NCBI GenBank assembly: GCA_028456385.1
Contig: JALNQF010000724.1
Coordinates: forward strand, 1-15,561
Reading direction: 5' to 3'
DNA from: Ophiosphaerella korrae
Taxonomy: Eukaryota; Ascomycota; Dothideomycetes; Pleosporales; Phaeosphaeriaceae
DNA: 15,561 nt
Position numbers and translations under genes: made by a program. The notes below the pieces were generated by a model, which saw only the letters and a list, made by a program, of their open reading frames with translations, had not been told where the DNA came from and ran no database searches. Positions 10,600 through 15,561 of the stretch are shown here, piece by piece (the first letter of the stretch is position 1; each line of letters begins with the position of its first letter).

Positions 10600-10710
10600 A
10601 TAGTCTTTTATAAAGTATCCTAGTTTCCTATATTTATAATATACTATATCTTTCTTCTTTTGTAATTAGTAGTCTTTCGCGTAGTAGCCTTTCTTACTAT
10701 AGTTAAAGTA
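10600..10710 (-). other. Two CCHC zinc knuckles with all metal ligands turned to Tyr
   Basis: At 10669-10710 the frame reads Y-F-N-Y-S-K-K-G-Y-Y-A-K-D-Y, and at 10600-10641 Y-Y-K-Y-R-K-L-G-Y-F-I-K-D-Y. Positions 1, 4, 9 and 14 of each match C-x2-C-x4-H-x4-C. All eight ligand codons are now TAC or TAT, the product expected from TGC/TGT and CAC/CAT. In a functional element these bind the genomic RNA. They are in the pol frame. Confidence 0.9.
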
Positions 10711-10899
10711 CGTAAAGTCTTTATTCTTCTTTTTCTTTTTATCCTTATTAGTGTTAAGGACTATTAGGTCTCCTTTATTATAGTTCTAGTTGTAACCTCT
10801 ATATTTATTCTTCTTCTATTCTTAGAGATTATTATTAATTTGTATTACCTATTACTTTAGGGCTTCTAGTATCCTTAGTTTTTCTATATATATTATCTT

Positions 10900-11621
10900 G
10901 TATTAGATTTTAGAGTTTAGTCCTTACTTAAATTTAATATCAAGGCTAACTTATTCTATTCTGTATTTTACAATAATTATTTAAACTATAATATATACTT
11001 AGGAACACTCTAATTTTATATAAGCTTCTCTAGTTACTTTTTAGCTTATTAGGTAACGTCTATATCTCTAAACACTACTCTTATTTATTTAGTAAAGTAT
11101 TTATAACTTCTAAAGATAGCTCTAGTCTTATCTTTCTAGGTTATTAGAGAATATATTGTGTAATCTATTTAGTAAGGTTTATACTATCTTATTACGTCTT
11201 CTTCAAGGTATAATCTAATATATATTACCTTTTTTTCTTCTGTATTAAAGTGTAGTACTTGTATATCTATTTAGAGTTATACTAATACAATAAAAGGTCT
11301 TAGTTTCTCCCTTTCTCTATTAAACTTCTTAAGAACAGGTATCTTAGGTAGTTTCTTTGTTGCGCTTATCTCTAATCTTTAGGTAATTAATTCTATCTAG
11401 TTCTATCCTTAGATAATAGCCTTAATTTATACCTTATTTTATTTCGCGTAATCCTATAGTTTCTTGTTTTACATTTCTAAGGTATTAATTACTATTTTTA
11501 TATCTTCTTTGTTATTAATTAGTTAGTTAAGACAACCTTTAATTGTTTCCTATATAGTACTATCTAATTCCTAACTACTTCTAGGAGCTTTACCTAATTA
11601 TTTTATTAAACTTTCTACTAT
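10900..11621 (-). pseudogene. gag: Chromovirus gag capsid region, RIP-degraded
   Basis: A - strand frame from about 11621 gives a charged, coiled-coil-like N terminus and then a capsid core with R-E-R-E-K-L-R-P-F near 11315, and F-R-D-I-D and Q-L-E-K-L around 11030-11080, as in fungal Ty3/gypsy Gag (retrotransposon gag domain). The likely start is an ATA at 11619-11621, a possible former ATG, followed by Val-Glu-Ser-Leu. This cannot be proven because RIP removes ATG in many contexts. The frame of the core differs by one position from that of the zinc knuckles and pol, with the change near 10900-10930. This could be a later one-base indel or a native feature. Confidence 0.82.
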
Positions 11622-11683
11622 CGTGTTTAGCTAGACTATATATTACTTGCACTTTGCTTCTCTTAATAACTAAATTAGCAAGG
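11622..11683 (-). other. 5' leader between LTR and gag
   Basis: About 60 bp separates the 5' LTR from the likely gag start. The primer binding site should lie directly next to the LTR, where the - strand reads CCTTGCTAATTTAG. It does not begin with TGG, so I cannot assign a tRNA primer. A self-priming mechanism as in Tf1-type elements is possible but unproven. Confidence 0.5.
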
Positions 11684-12111
11684 TATAATAGGCTACCTAT
11701 TATTAACTACAAGTACCTATAAAGGGGGGTTAGTAGATTAAGAGTTAATAATAAAAGTTTATATAGGGATTTATAATATCTATAATTAATAGAAGATGTT
11801 TTATAACTATCTTACACTAGCGTTCTATAGTTAATAGATTAAATTACTAATACTATCCTAATAATACGTATCCTACTAACTATATACTTCTTATAATCTA
11901 TAATCTATATTTACTAAGAATAGTAGATTATAGATTGTCCTAATCTATAATCTATTAATACTAAGAGTCTATAGATTATAGATTACTCTAGGTATCTTAA
12001 TTATGTGTAGCCTCCTAATCGAGATTATTACCCTGCTCGTCTTATAGTTTATTAGTATCTAAATCGGGACTAATTAGTTCTATCTCGATTTCTTCTATTA
12101 TACCTATAACA
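11684..12111 (-). repeat. 5' LTR of the chromovirus (right copy)
   Basis: This is the same 428-bp unit as 5088-5515, starting TATAATAGGC and ending TATAACA on the + strand. It retains five CpG that are TpA or TpG in the left copy and has the same internal hairpin (11924-11954, one arm base G instead of A). As the 5' LTR it would hold the element's promoter. I could not single out a TATA box because the whole region is TA-rich. Confidence 0.95.
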
Positions 12112-12116
12112 AATAC
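12112..12116. repeat. Target site duplication, right copy (AATAC)
   Basis: It matches 5083-5087 exactly. Removing the element and one copy rejoins 5082 to 12112. Confidence 0.9.
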
Positions 12117-13599
12117 TTTTATTCTTATAGTTACTTAGTCTTTTAGCTACTTTATTACTACGCTCTTTACGCGTAATACTATAGTAGCTAATATTTAGTA
12201 TCTTATCTACTAAAATATTTCCTTAAGTTATTAAGTAGCCTATAGGCGTCCTTTTATAATACTTAGTAAGCTAGTACGTTCTTATAAGCTTAAGGCTTAC
12301 CTAGTAGTATATAGTATAGATAAGCCTAAAGATAATAACTCTAAGACTTCTAGCTACTTTTATAGCCTTACTAATAATCTCTTTTATTAGTAAGCTTATA
12401 GCTAGCGTTTCTAGAGTTATACTATACCTAAAAGTAAGTCTAATAGTTCTCTAGCTACTATTTTCTCTATAGTAAATAAGGCCTAAGTTTATTAAGTTCT
12501 CTCTAGTTCTCTCTACTCTTTATCTCTTTCTAGTATTAGTAAATACTCTTAAAGCGCTTCTTCTAGTAGTTCTAGCTCTCTTTTAAGCTTTTATACTACT
12601 CTAAATTCTCTCTATTAACTACTAGCCTCTTAGGCCTTATAAGGTATACTCTTACGCCTTTCTTACCCTACTAACTTAGAGTTAGATATAGGTTGCTTAG
12701 GTCTTAATAAAGGTTTAAGATATACTTATAGATACCCTATTAAGTTTTTTACTACTTTTACTTTTTCTTCTAGCTAATATCTAGCTACTCTTTTAACCTC
12801 TCCTCTTTACGCCCTACCTTCTAGTAGTAGTATTTTTACTCTAGTCTATTCTTAATTTAATATAATAGGTTTAAGCTCTTCTACTTCTCTTTCTAAGAGC
12901 TCTTAGTTCTCTATTTCTATACTTCCTCTACTTCTTTAGTATTCTCTTAGCCTTTTACTTTAAGATCTTTAGCTTTAGAATTAAGATTATTATTATACTT
13001 GTTATCTAGGTAGTATTTACTTTTAGCTACTTAGGTTTAGTCTTAGGAGTCCTCTTACTACTCGAGCTTGTTCTTCTAGTTCTAAAGATAGTAATTAGTA
13101 ATAATAGGTAATATAAAGTTTTTCTTCCTAGTATCTAAGTACTAAGGCCTCTTTAGTTATTTGTTTTTAGAGAAAATTAACTAAGTTCTTTTCTTTTTAT
13201 TACTAATTCTTCTATTTACTTATAATACCTACTTATTCCTTCTTCTATTTAAAATTTTTAGCTAATCCTTAGCTAAGATTAATCTCTTTATTAGGTTCTC
13301 TTTATATAAAGAATTTAAAGTTAGCTAGATTAAATTTAAGCCTTTCTACTAGGATTTAAACTAATTATAGCTAATAAGTTTATACTAGTAATAGTAAATC
13401 TTATCTATATTATTCTTGTACTCGCCTACTTTACTATCTAAATACTAGCTCTATTAGTACTAGTTTGTCTAATTTTCTTTTAGGTTACTCTTTAGTATTA
13501 AATAAAGTTTACTTTTCTTTTTATCTAACTATAAAATCTTTAGCTTCTAGCTCTAGATTTTTTAAGATATCTATTAGTTCTTGCTAGCTTTACTAGTAG
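12117..13599 (-). pseudogene. In-frame extension after the second element's integrase, function unknown
   Basis: The pol frame of the right-hand element continues past its GPY module for about 500 codons to the insertion point. It reads as charged and Gln-rich with many CTA codons, which RIP makes from CCA, so the ancestor was probably proline-rich and disordered. Stops cluster near 13240 and 12990, and one of these may be the true end of pol. The other - strand frames are also partly open near 12120-12400, so the lower part is uncertain. No long terminal repeat of this element could be identified, since its partner would lie outside the window. Confidence 0.35.
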
Positions 13600-15561
13600 A
13601 ATTCTACTACTCTTACTCTTAGAGTATAGCTTCTAAGCTTTGTACTATCTAGGTTAGTAAGCTAGTACTATCTAGAGGGATATAACTAGACGACTTAATA
13701 AGGGCCCTTCTACTAAGGTTAGAGTTTCTATTATCTAGATTTATTCTAGTTACTAAATAAGTTTTAGATAAGTACTAATTTTCTTATAAGTATATCTTTT
13801 ATACGTAACGTCCTTTTTATATTAAACTATTCTTTACTTTCTTCTCTTAGCTTAATTATACAATCTATAGCTTTTTAAAGTCTATTATTATACTTATTAA
13901 ACTACTAGGCTTATAATACTAAGAGTATAGTAGTATTATAAACTTCTAACTATAAGAAGGTTTACTATATAAGGACGTAGAGTTTAATAAGTAAGACTTA
14001 TTCCTAGCTATATATAAGGTATATTAGTATTTCTCTAGTACTACGCTTTACTATAACTTTATCTACTTATAGCGCGTAGAGTAGATTATTTACCTAATTA
14101 CCTTTAATCTTTTAGGGAGTAGCTACTAACTCTTTATAGCCTCTTTTAATTATTCCTTAGCTTTAAAAGTAATATATACTTCTAATAACTTTTTAGGTAC
14201 TATATAAGTAAGTAAGGTTAGTAATTAGTCCTTTATTTTTAGGTTCTCTATCTACTATTATTTTAAATAGTACTCCTTATCTTAAAAATATATCTTATTT
14301 TAGGAATTTTGTAATAGCTTCTAACGTATTAGCTCTAAGAGCTTTAGCCTCTATATATAAGCTTACGAGATCCTAATATATAATTATATATTTCTTTCCT
14401 CTTTTACTATTAGGTATATAAACTATATCTAGTGTAATCTATCTCTATAAGACTTTAGGTCCCTAATTTAAGTATAGCTCTTCTTCTACTATCTAAGGTA
14501 AATAAAATTAATATTCTTAGTAAGATTTTATGTAAGTTTCTACGTCTTTAAATATATTTAGCTAGTAATATCGCGTTTAGATCTTTTACTATATTCTTTC
14601 TTAGCTTTAGTATCTACTTTTATTATGTAATACCTTTAGAATCTCTAGCTACTCTTCTTTCTTATCTACTACTCTTTTTAGTAAGTACTATTTAGAGCCT
14701 TTAGCTTATAAAAGTCTTTATATAACCTTATACTTTTATATATTTCTATAGAGCTTTTAGGTATTTATTCTACTTATTCTAGCTAGAGTTTTTAGTATTA
14801 CTAGTTATTTTATAATATTACGTAGAAAAGGCGTTTCTAGAGTATCTAGTACGCTTAAGTCTATTTCTATCTTTAAGTATATAAATTCTAGGTCCTAAGA
14901 GCTTATCTATAGTAAGATAAAAGTTATAGACTCTAAATAGTAGTTTATAAATTCTTCTACGTCTTTTTTAAGCTTTTTTAGTAGCTACTATCTTAGTAGC
15001 TCTAGTTACTTTAAGAGAGTATCTACTACTATATTTTTCTTTCTAGCTACGTACTTTATATTAAATTCTTATATATTTAGAAAAGTAAGCTATCTTGTAA
15101 TTAAAGCTCTTAGGAAGTTACTAGTACTTTAATTAAGTTAATCTATAAGTATAATAGTATTTATTTCTACTATAAAATAAACTCTATAGATCTATAAGTA
15201 GAATTTCTTAAGTACTAGTAGTATAGCTTTATACTTATATTTCCTAGAATCCTAGTTACGCTCTAAAAGTAACTATACTCCTAATTTATAGCGTACTACG
15301 TTCTAATAGCCTTTTAGGTTTTCTTACTAGAGTACTACGCCCTAACCCTTTTTACTTCTATTAACTAATATAATAATTAGTCTAATAGGCTTACTATAGT
15401 CTATAGAGACTAATACTAGTATACTAGTTAGTTAGGTTTTTAATTTATCTATAGTAAGAGAAGCTTCTTAACTCTATTTAAATTCTTTATTCTTCTTTAG
15501 TAGCTTAAATAGTAGTATTACTATCTTAGTAAAACCTTTAATCTAGATTCTATAGTATACG
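13600..15561 (-). pseudogene. pol: Second Ty3/gypsy pol, 3' half, RIP-degraded and cut by the window edge
   Basis: Read leftward from the edge in one frame there are: the RT connection (I-D-Y-S-K-P-I near 15400); RNase H starting near 15350 with G-W-G-V-V-L (Trp now TAG); L-V-K/L-K-K-F and E-I-N-T in its core; the integrase HHCC finger with a surviving His at 14625-14627 and the Cys pair as Y-Q-E-Y at 14511-14522; and integrase core Asp at 14427-14429 and 14250-14252. The position of the catalytic Glu (14145-14147, G-I-I-x-R-G) now reads Lys. An intact G-P-Y follows at 13698-13706. I count 34 residues between the last two catalytic positions. The sequence differs from the chromovirus and has no chromodomain after GPY, so it is a separate gypsy lineage. 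RT, protease and gag should lie beyond the right edge. Confidence 0.88.

Larger units (their letters stand above)
6190..10899 (-). pseudogene. pol: Chromovirus pol polyprotein, RIP-degraded
   Basis: One - strand frame carries every pol landmark with no net frameshift from the zinc knuckles (10710) to a TAA at 6190-6192. In order these are: protease D-S-G-A, now N-S-R-A, at 9388-9399; RT with first catalytic Asp at 8677-8679 and the YLDD box, now Y-L-D-N, at 8482-8493; RNase H with Asp at 8044-8046 and Glu at 7915-7917; integrase with D, D, E at 7222-7224, 7024-7026 and 6916-6918; a GPY module, now R-L-Y, at 6502-6510; and a chromodomain at about 6199-6345. The polyprotein would copy element RNA to DNA and integrate it. 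TAA/TAG now interrupt it at former Gln and Trp codons. The stop at 6190 could itself be a mutated Gln codon, but many stops follow. Confidence 0.92.
5088..12111 (-). mobile_element. Full-length Ty3/gypsy chromovirus, RIP-inactivated
   Basis: A complete 7,024-bp LTR retrotransposon lies on the - strand. Two direct repeats of exactly 428 bp bound it (5088-5515 and 11684-12111), flanked by AATAC on both sides. In the element's own orientation each LTR starts TGTTATAGG and ends in TATTATA, the final CA having become TA by RIP. A purine-rich tract precedes the 3' LTR. The coding order is gag, two zinc knuckles, protease, RT, RNase H, integrase, GPY module, chromodomain. Integrase after RT places it in Ty3/gypsy, and the C-terminal chromodomain places it in the chromoviruses, as in fungal Tf1- and MAGGY-like elements. 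Stop codons throughout make it non-autonomous. It inserted into older, more heavily mutated repeat sequence. Confidence 0.93.

Noticed and set aside
11660..11683. Primer binding site complementary to a tRNA 3' end
   Set aside because: The sequence next to the 5' LTR lacks the TGG start, and RIP could have altered it. No specific tRNA could be matched by eye.
1..15561. Mitochondrial or other organellar origin suggested by high A+T
   Set aside because: The specific loss of CpA/TpG with retained CpT and CpC, and nested LTR retrotransposons, point to RIP-affected nuclear repeats.
1..15561. CRISPR arrays, rRNA and tRNA genes
   Set aside because: No regularly spaced repeats and no conserved tRNA or rRNA cores were seen. 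The short TA-rich repeats are compositional.

Overview
This window is a gene-poor, A+T-rich block of retrotransposon relics from what is most likely a filamentous ascomycete (Pezizomycotina). CpA and its complement TpG are almost missing while TpA is everywhere, which is the mark of repeat-induced point mutation (RIP). By hand count, bases 1-1560 hold one CpA and no TpG, and bases 12121-13680 hold no CpA and eight TpG. Ancestral frames are therefore full of TAA/TAG, from former CAA, CAG and TGG codons, and no intact gene remains. The coding strand can still be read because RIP makes only transitions, so frames survive.

Layout. (1) 1-3480, + strand: a long unrecognised relic frame with a Gln-rich coiled-coil-like stretch. 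(2) About 3480-5082: T tracts, then weak relic coding on the - strand that I cannot identify. (3) 5088-12111: a complete 7,024-bp LTR retrotransposon on the - strand. It has two 428-bp LTRs, a 5-bp target duplication (AATAC), a polypurine tract, gag with two CCHC knuckles, and pol in the order protease, reverse transcriptase, RNase H, integrase, GPY module, chromodomain. It is a Ty3/gypsy chromovirus. (4) 12117-15561, - strand: the 3' half of the pol of a second, different Ty3/gypsy element (RT connection, RNase H, integrase, GPY module) that runs off the right edge, followed in the same frame by about 500 codons of unknown, polar, proline-prone sequence.

The chromovirus inserted into sequence that was once continuous between 5082 and 12117. 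The host sequence is almost saturated with RIP changes. The inner element keeps more CpA/TpG, mostly as TpG on the + strand, so it looks younger or less often mutated. The two LTRs differ by about 30 transitions and only two transversions, as expected if they were identical at insertion and then diverged by RIP. No tRNA, rRNA, CRISPR array or functional host gene was seen.
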